From positions 1 through 11,416 of the forward strand of contig CAIVKT010000695.1 in assembly GCA_903906615.1 (NCBI GenBank): 11,416 nucleotides of DNA. Reading direction: 5' to 3'. Position 1 is the stretch's first letter, and every line of letters starts with the position of its first letter. A program made the position numbers and the translations under genes. The notes under the pieces were generated by a model, which did not search any database, was not told where the DNA came from, and saw only the letters and a program-made list of their open reading frames with translations. Source of the DNA: an uncultured Bacteroidota bacterium (lineage in GTDB: Bacteria > Bacteroidota > Bacteroidia > Chitinophagales > Chitinophagaceae). Of the stretch, positions 6,010 to 11,416 are shown in pieces.

Positions 6010-7824
6010 ATGAAAAAATTATCAAGGCTTATAAATTACCTCAAAGATTATAAAGGAAAGATAGGGCTCTACTTTCTGTTCAACCTGCTGAGCATTTTAT
6101 TCGGATTGCTGTCTTTTTCTTTGGTGGCACCGATATTGAATGTATTGTTCGATAAAAGCCCGGTGGCAAAGCCCCTGCCTGTGCAACCCGCAACAGGTAG
6201 CCCTATAGCAGCCTTGCTCAATCAGCTAAAGATGTTCCTGCTGCAACAGGATAAGCTCACTACACTGGCCTATATCTGCATTGTCGTTGTGGTCTTTACT
6301 ATCCTCAAAAACCTGTTCCTTTATCTTTCCCTATATATTCTAAATCCCTTGCGCAATGCAGTGCTGCGCAGATTGCGTGATGACCTGTTTACCAAAACAC
6401 TGTCGCTACCCATAGGCTTCTTCACGGAAGAAAGAAAGGGCGACCTTATCTCCCGCATGACCAATGATATCAACGAAGTAGAGCTGTCTATCATGGCTGT
6501 GCTGGAGGTGTTCATCAGGGAACCGCTTACCATTATCTTCTTCCTGGGGTACATGATCTTCCTTAGCTACAAGCTTACACTTATCCTGTTTGTGGGGTTG
6601 CCTATTGCAGGTCTTGTCATAGGGCGCATCAGTAAGTCGTTGCGCAAAAACTCGAACCTGGCACAGGAGAACCTGGGCAATATGCTGGGCGTGATAGATG
6701 AGACACTGGTAGGTATGCGCGTGCTCAAAGCATTTAACGCAGAGAACCACCAGCACCTCCGCTTCATGAAGCTGAACAACCTGCTGTTCCGTACCCGCAA
6801 CCGCATTGCTGCCCGCCGCGAGCTGGCCTCGCCCTTATCAGAGACCATGGGTATAGTCGTGGTGAGCATTATACTTTGGATAGGTGGCAAGATGGTGTTT
6901 GCCGGCAATGGCTTCGACAGCGCCACCTTCATCACTTACATCGCAATCTTCAGCCAGATCATCAATCCATTTAAAAACCTTTCTACGGCATTTTATAATG
7001 TGCAGAAAGGCACATCGGCCCTCGACCGTATAGAACACCTGCTCTCCGCTGAAAATACAATAGTAGAACTGCCTGATGCAAAGCCGGTACGCTCGTTTGA
7101 GCGCAAAATAGAATTTAAAAATGTGCAGTTCTATTATGGCGAAAAGCAGATACTCAGCAACATCAGCTTCGATATAGAAAAGGGTAAGACCGTAGCGCTG
7201 GTTGGTGCATCGGGTGCGGGCAAGTCTACACTAGTAGACCTCATACCCCGCTTTCATGATGTGACGGGTGGCGAGATACTCATAGATGGCATCAACATAA
7301 AAGAATGCCGCATAGACGACCTGCGCAGGCTGATGGGCGTAGTGAGCCAGGATCCTATATTGTTTAACGATACCATCTACAATAATATAACACTGGGTAC
7401 GGGTGGCGCCACACAGGAGCGTGTGGAAGAGGCCGCAGGCATAGCCAATGCCCACAAATTTATTACTCAGAAAGGTGAGGGTTACCAAACCGTGGCAGGG
7501 GACCGTGGCGCGCGCCTGAGCGGCGGTGAGCGCCAGCGGATAACTATAGCCCGCGCCGTACTGAAGAACCCACCTATACTGATACTGGACGAAGCCACCT
7601 CATCGCTGGACACCGAGAGCGAGCGCATAGTGCAGGATGCCATCAACAACCTGATGAAGAACCGAACTTGTATCGTTATAGCCCATCGCCTATCTACTGT
7701 GCAACATGCCGATGAGATCATCGTGATGGAAAAAGGACAGATAGTAGAGCGTGGCACACATGCCGCCCTGCTGAGCCAGGATGGCTTTTATAAGCGCCTG
7801 GTGGAGATGCAGCAGGTGAAATAA
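6010..7824 (+). CDS. MsbA-like ABC exporter (fused permease and ATPase)
   Basis: This 604-residue half-transporter has one membrane domain and one ATPase domain and should work as a homodimer in the inner membrane. Residues about 12-330 hold the exporter transmembrane helices, beginning with IGLYFLFNLLSILFGLLSF and including VVVVFTILKNLFLYLSLYIL. The ATPase carries Walker A GASGAGKST (399-407), Q-loop Gln447, signature LSGGE (503-507), Walker B ILILDE ending at Glu528, and His559 of the H-loop. Closest family by layout is MsbA, the lipid A flippase, but related exporters carry drugs or other lipids, so the substrate is inferred. I chose the ATG at 6010 over an upstream TTG at 5992 because MKKLSRLINYLKDYKGK is a usual opening. 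It follows the toxin gene by 36 bp with no clear promoter, so it may be partly cotranscribed with it. Confidence 0.9.
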   Translation: MKKLSRLINYLKDYKGKIGLYFLFNLLSILFGLLSFSLVAPILNVLFDKSPVAKPLPVQPATGSPIAALLNQLKMFLLQQDKLTTLAYICIVVVVFTILKNLFLYLSLYILNPLRNAVLRRLRDDLFTKTLSLPIGFFTEERKGDLISRMTNDINEVELSIMAVLEVFIREPLTIIFFLGYMIFLSYKLTLILFVGLPIAGLVIGRISKSLRKNSNLAQENLGNMLGVIDETLVGMRVLKAFNAENHQHLRFMKLNNLLFRTRNRIAARRELASPLSETMGIVVVSIILWIGGKMVFAGNGFDSATFITYIAIFSQIINPFKNLSTAFYNVQKGTSALDRIEHLLSAENTIVELPDAKPVRSFERKIEFKNVQFYYGEKQILSNISFDIEKGKTVALVGASGAGKSTLVDLIPRFHDVTGGEILIDGINIKECRIDDLRRLMGVVSQDPILFNDTIYNNITLGTGGATQERVEEAAGIANAHKFITQKGEGYQTVAGDRGARLSGGERQRITIARAVLKNPPILILDEATSSLDTESERIVQDAINNLMKNRTCIVIAHRLSTVQHADEIIVMEKGQIVERGTHAALLSQDGFYKRLVEMQQVK

Positions 7825-7836
7825 AAAGAAAAACTA

Positions 7837-7903
7837 AAAAATCAAAAAGGAAAAATTCCCTTACGCATCCCGGCTCACTTTTTATTTTTCCTTTTTTATT
7901 TTT
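7837..7903. terminator. AT-rich inverted repeat after the exporter, possible bidirectional terminator
   Basis: The 20-mer at 7837-7856 (AAAAATC then AAAAAGGAAAAAT) is complementary to 7884-7903 at 19 of 20 positions, with a 27-base loop. It begins 12 bases after the exporter stop and ends in a T-rich run. The stem is almost entirely A-T, which makes it weak as an RNA hairpin, but there is no other candidate terminator before galE. Confidence 0.5.
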
Positions 7904-7963
7904 CATTTAATTTATAACTATAAAATCCGAATAAAAAAAATTTATCAGTATTGGGTCTGCCTA

Positions 7964-7971
7964 TATATTTG
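7964..7971 (+). promoter_or_regulatory. -7 box for galE (TATATTTG)
   Basis: TATATTTG matches TAnnTTTG in full and lies 18 bases before the galE ATG. TTTA at 7940-7943 is about 20 bases upstream and could serve as a poor -33 element. The expected leader is about 10-12 nt. Confidence 0.55.
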
Positions 7972-7989
7972 CAATACAAACTATAGTGT

Positions 7990-9030
7990 ATGAGCAAGAT
8001 ATTGGTTACGGGCGGATGTGGCTATATAGGTGGCCATACTATTGTGGACCTGATACAAAATGGCTTCGATGTGATATCAGTGGATGACCTCTCGAAGGGA
8101 TCGCTGAAAATGCTGGAAGGCATAGAGCGCATAACGGGTAAGCAGGTAAAGAACTACAAAGTAGACCTCTGCAACCTTGATGATATAGAAGCCATCTTTC
8201 TCGAAAACCCCGACCTGGTGGGCGTTATACACTTTGCGGCCTACAAGTCGGTACCTGAATCTGTAGCAGAACCACTGAAGTACTTCAGGAATAACTTCAA
8301 CTCCCTCATCAATATTCTGCAATGCGCGGAAGAGTTTGATGTGGACAATTTTGTGTTCTCGTCCTCCTGCTCGGTATATGGCAACACTACCGAATTGCCG
8401 GTGAATGAAGACGCGCCTTTTGCAGAGCCTGAATCGCCATACGCGCGTACCAAGCAGGTGGGCGAGGCTATGTGCCGTGATTTTACCAATATCAATAAAC
8501 ATTTCAATACCATACTGCTGCGTTACTTTAACCCGGTAGGTGCACATGACTCTGCGCTAATAGGCGAATTCCAGGACCTATCTGAAAGCGTGGTGCCTGT
8601 GATCACACAAACTGCCGTGGGCAAGCGCGAATCAATGACCGTATTTGGCACCGACTACGATACGCGCGACGGATCTTGTGTGCGCGACTATGTGCATGTG
8701 ATGGACATAGCCAATGCGCATACCCGCGCGCTGCAATATATAATAGACGACCGTAACAAATCTAACTGCGAAGTTTTTAACCTGGGTACCGGCAATGGTG
8801 TAACGGTGCTGGAGCTGATCGCTGCTTTTGAAAAAGTATCGGGCGAAAAGCTGAACTACAAAATAGGCCCGCGCCGCGCAGGTGATGTGATAGAGGTATA
8901 CGCTAACAATAATAAAGCCCGCAAGTTGCTGGACTGGGAAACAAAGTATGACCTGGATGCTATGATGGACACCGCATGGCGCTGGGAGCAGGCTGTGGCC
9001 GCCAGCAAGAAAACGGCTGTAACTAACTAA
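7990..9030 (+). CDS. galE: UDP-glucose 4-epimerase
   Basis: This enzyme interconverts UDP-glucose and UDP-galactose with bound NAD+, supplying the Leloir pathway and surface polysaccharides. The 346 residues fit the usual 330-350. The Rossmann motif TGGCGYIG spans 7-14. The catalytic set is Ser126 (SSSCSVYG) with Tyr151 and Lys155 in YARTK, lined up with E. coli Ser124, Tyr149 and Lys153. The substrate-binding part includes LRYFNPVGAH (177-186) and RDYVHVMDIANAH (232-244), both typical of GalE rather than of other short-chain epimerases. It has its own -7 box and a strong terminator, so it is probably a single-gene unit. Some family members also act on the N-acetyl sugars; the sequence alone does not settle this. 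Confidence 0.93.
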   Translation: MSKILVTGGCGYIGGHTIVDLIQNGFDVISVDDLSKGSLKMLEGIERITGKQVKNYKVDLCNLDDIEAIFLENPDLVGVIHFAAYKSVPESVAEPLKYFRNNFNSLINILQCAEEFDVDNFVFSSSCSVYGNTTELPVNEDAPFAEPESPYARTKQVGEAMCRDFTNINKHFNTILLRYFNPVGAHDSALIGEFQDLSESVVPVITQTAVGKRESMTVFGTDYDTRDGSCVRDYVHVMDIANAHTRALQYIIDDRNKSNCEVFNLGTGNGVTVLELIAAFEKVSGEKLNYKIGPRRAGDVIEVYANNNKARKLLDWETKYDLDAMMDTAWRWEQAVAASKKTAVTN

Positions 9031-9052
9031 AGGATCCTTTCAAATTTTTAAT

Positions 9053-9091
9053 AAAATGTTCCGCATCGTAGAGGTGCGGAACATTTTTTTT
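9053..9091 (+). terminator. Intrinsic terminator of galE
   Basis: AAAATGTTCCGCA (9053-9065) pairs perfectly with TGCGGAACATTTT (9075-9087) around a 9-base loop, and the right arm runs into a tract of eight T at 9084-9091. It lies 22 bases after the galE stop codon. Confidence 0.92.
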
Positions 9092-9215
9092 GTGGATAAA
9101 CCGGCAGATACCAACAGCGCATTTTAGTATCATATGCCGCTATGGTAAAGGGTTTGGGTACAGTTAGCCACATTTTTTGTTGGTATTTCGTAAAATTCAT
9201 GCGGGGTTGTCTTTT

Positions 9216-9223
9216 TACTTTTG
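9216..9223 (+). promoter_or_regulatory. -7 box for the small gene at 9242 (TACTTTTG)
   Basis: TACTTTTG matches TAnnTTTG in full and precedes the ATG codons at 9233 and 9242 by 9 and 18 bases. The 9092-9215 stretch upstream has no gene; it holds only a 9-bp inverted pair (ATACCAACA at 9108-9116, its complement at 9178-9186) of unknown meaning. Confidence 0.5.
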
Positions 9224-9241
9224 GGGCATAAAATGTGTTTT

Positions 9242-9547
9242 ATGCGCGGAGAAAGAATATACAAAGACATCACCAGGAACAGCAGGGTACGTGGATTACA
9301 AAAGGGCCGCAGCAACTCGCTGATCGTAAGGCGCAATGAGTGCCTGCTGGCCCGCTACTACTATTACGGCGTTCACAAAGATGTGTGCTATGAAGAGATC
9401 CTGCGACTGCTGGCTGCCGAATTTTTCCTTACAGACTCTACCATAACCCGCATTATATTGGATAATACCGACAAACTACAACAGCTCAAAGAAAAAGCAC
9501 CGGTGGTGTATTACCTGCAATCGCACTGGCCACATATGAAATGGTGA
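9242..9547 (+). CDS. Small basic protein with possible helix-turn-helix, function unknown
   Basis: This 101-residue protein opens MRGERIYKDITRNSRVRGLQKGRS, a strongly basic N-terminus. It continues NECLLARYYYYGVHKDVCYEEILRLLAAEFFLTDSTITRIILDNTDKLQQLKEKAPV and ends QSHWPHMKW. Residues about 50-72 have the spacing of a helix-turn-helix (EEILRLLAAEFFLTDSTITRIIL). I have an impression of similar short proteins in other Bacteroidota, near phage-type genes, but cannot name a family. ATG codons at 9233 and 9242 are both possible; I prefer 9242 because the protein then opens with MRGER. It has its own -7 box and converges on the prophage genes at 9618, so it could be a prophage-edge regulator or an unrelated chromosomal gene. 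Confidence 0.7.
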   Translation: MRGERIYKDITRNSRVRGLQKGRSNSLIVRRNECLLARYYYYGVHKDVCYEEILRLLAAEFFLTDSTITRIILDNTDKLQQLKEKAPVVYYLQSHWPHMKW

Positions 9548-9617
9548 TGCTTTTTAAGTGAAAAGTCAAAAGGGAAAACCTTAAATTGAGCTACGTGCTT
9601 CCCAAGTTTTGTTATTG

Positions 9618-10124
9618 TTATAGCGTCATTCCATCATTGACAACCAACGATGCAGGAGCAAGTAATTGCTGTGGCTTGGTGCTGTAGTCTTCAAAGGCTA
9701 TGGAGTAGCGCAGTTCGCGCACACGGTAGTTGTCTGTTCTTTTTTGGGTGGTGGCGCTGGCGCGGATGAGGCTGCCATAATCGGTGCCGGGTGACCAGCC
9801 TTGTATGGTTTGGTGTAAGGCCCATTCGAGGTCGTAATAACCGAGGGCTTGCTGGGTATAGGCCGTGGGTGTGACCTGAGAGCTGTTGCTGTAGGGCGCA
9901 AAGCCCAGGCGCAGCACTACGGTGCCTTTGGCAGTTTGCACATTGCTGCTCATGTTATCAAAATCAAAGTCTTCAAAATCTATAAGCACGCATGGCCAGG
10001 ATACCGGCGGGCGTGTAGTGCTTTTGATCTGGCCGAGATCCTGGTCTATATAGGTGATCGCGGTCACGTTGGTTTTGATCTGCTGCTGAATGGCGAGGAA
10101 GATGTTGGCGAAAGGAGAGTTCAT
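9618..10124 (-). CDS. Probable phage head-tail completion or tail-terminator-like protein
   Basis: This 168-residue protein runs on the minus strand from the ATG at 10124-10122 (MNSPFANIFLAIQQQIKTNV). The frame stays open upstream to 10244, but that part runs through palindromic repeats and is surely not coding. Visible features are an N-terminal amphipathic helix (FANIFLAIQQQI), a WPCVLIDFEDFDFD strand pair, a TAKGTVVLRLGFAPYS strand, a helix around YYDLEWALHQTI and a final strand RVRELRYSIAFEDY. That order resembles small tail-terminator/completion proteins such as Mu gp37-like ones, but I cannot place it in a family by motif. Its position just downstream of the DUF935 gene on the same strand supports a virion-assembly role. 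The 126-bp gap between them is wide for phage genes and filled with repeats. Confidence 0.8.
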   Translation of the reverse strand: MNSPFANIFLAIQQQIKTNVTAITYIDQDLGQIKSTTRPPVSWPCVLIDFEDFDFDNMSSNVQTAKGTVVLRLGFAPYSNSSQVTPTAYTQQALGYYDLEWALHQTIQGWSPGTDYGSLIRASATTQKRTDNYRVRELRYSIAFEDYSTKPQQLLAPASLVVNDGMTL

Positions 10125-10132
10125 GGTTTTAT

Positions 10133-10155
10133 GTTGATAGGTTGATAGGTTGATA
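10133..10155. repeat. Tandem 8-bp repeat just upstream of the 168-residue phage gene
   Basis: GTTGATAG occurs at 10133-10140 and 10141-10148, and a third copy is complete for seven bases at 10149-10155. On the minus strand it lies 8 bases before the start codon at 10124, where a ribosome binding site or the end of a leader would be. Confidence 0.85.
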
Positions 10156-10170
10156 TGGCACGAGGATCGT

Positions 10171-10216
10171 ATGGAAGCGGGACACTTCCATCTTTGGGAC
10201 GAAGCGAGACGCTTCG
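10171..10216. repeat. REP-like doublet of hairpins between the two phage genes
   Basis: Two 15-bp units, GAAGCGGGACACTTC (10174-10188) and GAAGCGAGACGCTTC (10201-10215), are identical at 13 of 15 positions and separated by 12 bases. Each sits in a hairpin: ATGGAAG/CTTCCAT around 10171-10191, and CGAAGCG/CGCTTCG at 10200-10216 with a 3-base loop. This paired arrangement resembles REP/BIME elements mobilised in trans by RAYT (Y1 tyrosine) transposases. None is in the window. Confidence 0.65.
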
Positions 10217-10250
10217 ACCAGTGGATGTAATATTCGATACCCATATGGTA

Positions 10251-11372
10251 TTACACACCGCGTGGTATACCATACGTATCATACCAATAGCTTTCAGGTA
10301 TAGGCACTACCTGGGCTATTTCTTTATCTACTGCTACGCGGGCTTTTAGATAGTCTATATCCATGTCTTTAGAGAATACAAAGCTGCCGTTGCTTACCGG
10401 GTAGCCATAGCCTTGCAGTACGGCCAGGAATTTAGGGCTATTGAGCATGGCAGCGGTGTAGATAAGGTCGCTGCGGGTGATCTCGTATTGCTGCTCCAGG
10501 TGTACCTTGCTCTGTGCGTAGCCGGTGCTGTAGCTGCTGGTGGTTGTTTCGGTATTGCCCAGTATGGTTATAGACATTTCTTCATTCAGCGCCTTGATGA
10601 AGGACAGTTGCAGGTCGCCATCACTATTGCTTTGCTTGCCGTCTTTTATTTCAAAATCGGCCTGGCGGGGTATCATCAATGAGAGGGAGCTGCCGCTTTC
10701 GTCCAGTATCTTTTTCAGCTCCAGCTTGGTTTGCTCGTCATAAGAATCATACTTGATGATGCGCACCGGCTGGCCAAAGAGCTCTATGTACTGCGCCCAG
10801 TCGGCAAAGCCGCCGCGCTTGTACAGGCTATAGGGTGCGCACTTCAGCAGCAGGCCCAGGTCTTTGGTATCGCCCATCACCCATACGTTCTCCAGGCTTA
10901 GGTACGGTATGCCGTCTGTACCTGTTTGCTCGTAGGTGATGATGCCCAGGTCGGCCCTGATGTGCTTGCGGGGTATTTCGCGCAGCGCAAACTCCCTGCC
11001 GGGTATGAATTCTATGCCCGATATGCCCCACAGCTGCGTTTCCATAATAGTGCGCATCACTTCCCTGAAGGGCAGAGAATGCAGCAGGGCATCGAACTCA
11101 TGCACTCTTTTGCCATCGGCAAGAAAGCAGATCTCTTTATTAAGCACAGCATCTATTCGTTTGCTGATGACGCCGGAGAGGTGTCCATCGAGCACTACAT
11201 CTTCATACAGGTCGTAAAGGCGGGTACGTGTGGGGAAATAGACAGACTCTGCGCTGATGAGCGCGCCACGCCATGTGGCTATGTCTTTACGGCTGCGGTC
11301 AACAGACCGTATATTGAGCTCATTAAGTATGATCTCCTGCTTTTTCTGATCGGTCTTATACGTTTTTACCAT
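10251..11372 (-). CDS. DUF935 phage portal-type protein (Mu gp29-like)
   Basis: This 373-residue protein matches what I recall of Bacteroidota DUF935 proteins, the Mu gp29-like portal family whose dodecamer forms the DNA gateway of the phage head. Recognisable stretches are SVYFPTRTRLYDLYEDVVLDGHLSG (43-67), ISKRIDAVLNKE (69-80), WGISGIEFIPG (115-125), REIPRKHIRADLG (131-143), LLLKCAPYSLYKRG (174-187), DWAQYIELFGQPVRI (191-205), a DGDLQLSF segment (251-258) and LGNTETTTSS (271-280). It is shorter than Mu gp29 (about 512 residues). The end YWYDTYGIPRG is, I believe, usual for the group rather than a truncation. It lies on the minus strand, 126 bp ahead of the 168-residue gene. No Shine-Dalgarno is visible at the start, as for most genes here. 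Confidence 0.88.
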   Translation of the reverse strand: MVKTYKTDQKKQEIILNELNIRSVDRSRKDIATWRGALISAESVYFPTRTRLYDLYEDVVLDGHLSGVISKRIDAVLNKEICFLADGKRVHEFDALLHSLPFREVMRTIMETQLWGISGIEFIPGREFALREIPRKHIRADLGIITYEQTGTDGIPYLSLENVWVMGDTKDLGLLLKCAPYSLYKRGGFADWAQYIELFGQPVRIIKYDSYDEQTKLELKKILDESGSSLSLMIPRQADFEIKDGKQSNSDGDLQLSFIKALNEEMSITILGNTETTTSSYSTGYAQSKVHLEQQYEITRSDLIYTAAMLNSPKFLAVLQGYGYPVSNGSFVFSKDMDIDYLKARVAVDKEIAQVVPIPESYWYDTYGIPRGV

Positions 11373-11382
11373 AGGGGTTTAT

Positions 11383-11416
11383 TTAGTTGAATTCGTTTTT
11401 TAAAGAATGGGCTGAA
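11383..11416 (-). CDS. Possible C-terminal end of an upstream phage gene (partial)
   Basis: In one minus-strand frame the last bases of the window read SAHSLKNEFN and then TAA at 11385-11383, which would end a gene 10 bases before the DUF935 start. That tight spacing fits a phage operon, in which a terminase or head gene usually precedes the portal. The other two frames are also open over part of this short stretch, so coding cannot be shown from 34 bases. Confidence 0.25.
   Translation of the reverse strand, partial: SAHSLKNEFN

Noticed and set aside
5992..6012. TTG at 5992 as the exporter start
   Set aside because: An in-frame ATG at 6010 gives the usual basic MKKL opening, and nothing conserved lies in the six extra residues.
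7718..7906. Minus-strand open frame across the exporter end and the AT-rich repeat
   Set aside because: It overlaps conserved ATPase sequence and an inverted repeat; its product is low-complexity and matches nothing.
9108..9186. 9-bp inverted pair ATACCAACA/TGTTGGTAT as transposon ends
   Set aside because: The arms enclose only 61 bases with no gene, there is no flanking target duplication, and a 9-bp pair is expected by chance at this scale.
10125..10244. Upstream extension of the 168-residue phage protein to 10244
   Set aside because: The extra frame reads through the octamer tandem repeat and both REP-like hairpins, so it is open by chance. The protein-like sequence begins at MNSPFANIF.
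10236..10272. Dyads TGGTATACCA (10263-10272) and ATACC/GGTAT around 10240 as a terminator of the DUF935 gene
   Set aside because: One lies inside the coding end, the arms are short, and there is no T-tract on the minus strand after them.
1..11416. CRISPR array, tRNA or rRNA genes
   Set aside because: No regularly spaced direct repeats of CRISPR length, no recognisable tRNA cloverleaf and no rRNA-like stretches were seen on either strand by eye.

Overview
The window looks like a chromosomal segment of a Bacteroidota bacterium, most likely a Chitinophagaceae member. Four things point there. One protein carries a type IX secretion (Por) C-terminal sorting domain. Several genes have Bacteroidota-type -7 boxes (TAnnTTTG) and lack clear Shine-Dalgarno sequences. 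The IcmF, DUF935 and MsbA-like proteins match what I remember of that group. The core genes are moderately GC-rich and use no alternative genetic code.

Layout. (1) 1-1114, minus strand: the N-terminal 371 residues of the fused isobutyryl-CoA mutase IcmF, running off the left edge. (2) 1115-1416: a divergent intergenic region packed with GTGTG/CACAC palindromes and a diverged 30-bp direct repeat around a GC-rich core; it looks like a REP/MITE-type repeat. (3) 1417-3396, plus: a secreted S41-family peptidase with a T9SS sorting tail, whose middle third is far more AT-rich than its ends. (4) 3483-4976, plus: cysS. (5) 4977-6009, plus: a small lower-GC accessory island. It holds a truncated DUF1016 (YhcG-like) gene carrying two in-frame palindromic repeats, then an overlapping antitoxin/ParE-type toxin pair; a 13-bp copy of the 3' end of cysS lies on the far side of the DUF1016 fragment. 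(6) 6010-7824, plus: an MsbA-type ABC exporter. (7) 7990-9030, plus: galE, followed by a clear intrinsic terminator. (8) 9242-9547, plus: a small conserved-looking protein with a possible helix-turn-helix. (9) 9618-11416, minus: part of a Mu-like prophage head module, namely a DUF935 portal-type protein (Mu gp29-like), a 168-residue probable head/tail completion protein downstream, and possibly the tail end of a further upstream gene at the right edge. A REP-like doublet of hairpins and an 8-bp tandem repeat sit in the gap between the two phage genes.

How the genes relate. The left half is chromosomal metabolism and housekeeping (acyl-CoA mutase, secreted protease, Cys-tRNA synthetase, lipid exporter, sugar epimerase) with one small insertion of selfish or defence-type genes between cysS and the exporter. 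MsbA-like export and GalE both serve the cell envelope, but a terminator-like repeat and a separate promoter lie between them, so they are probably separate units. The right end enters a prophage or prophage remnant that continues beyond the window. I found no CRISPR array, rRNA, tRNA or intact insertion sequence. The most unusual content is the set of three unrelated palindromic repeat types: intergenic at 1156-1372, inside a coding sequence at 5284-5377, and inside the phage operon at 10171-10216.
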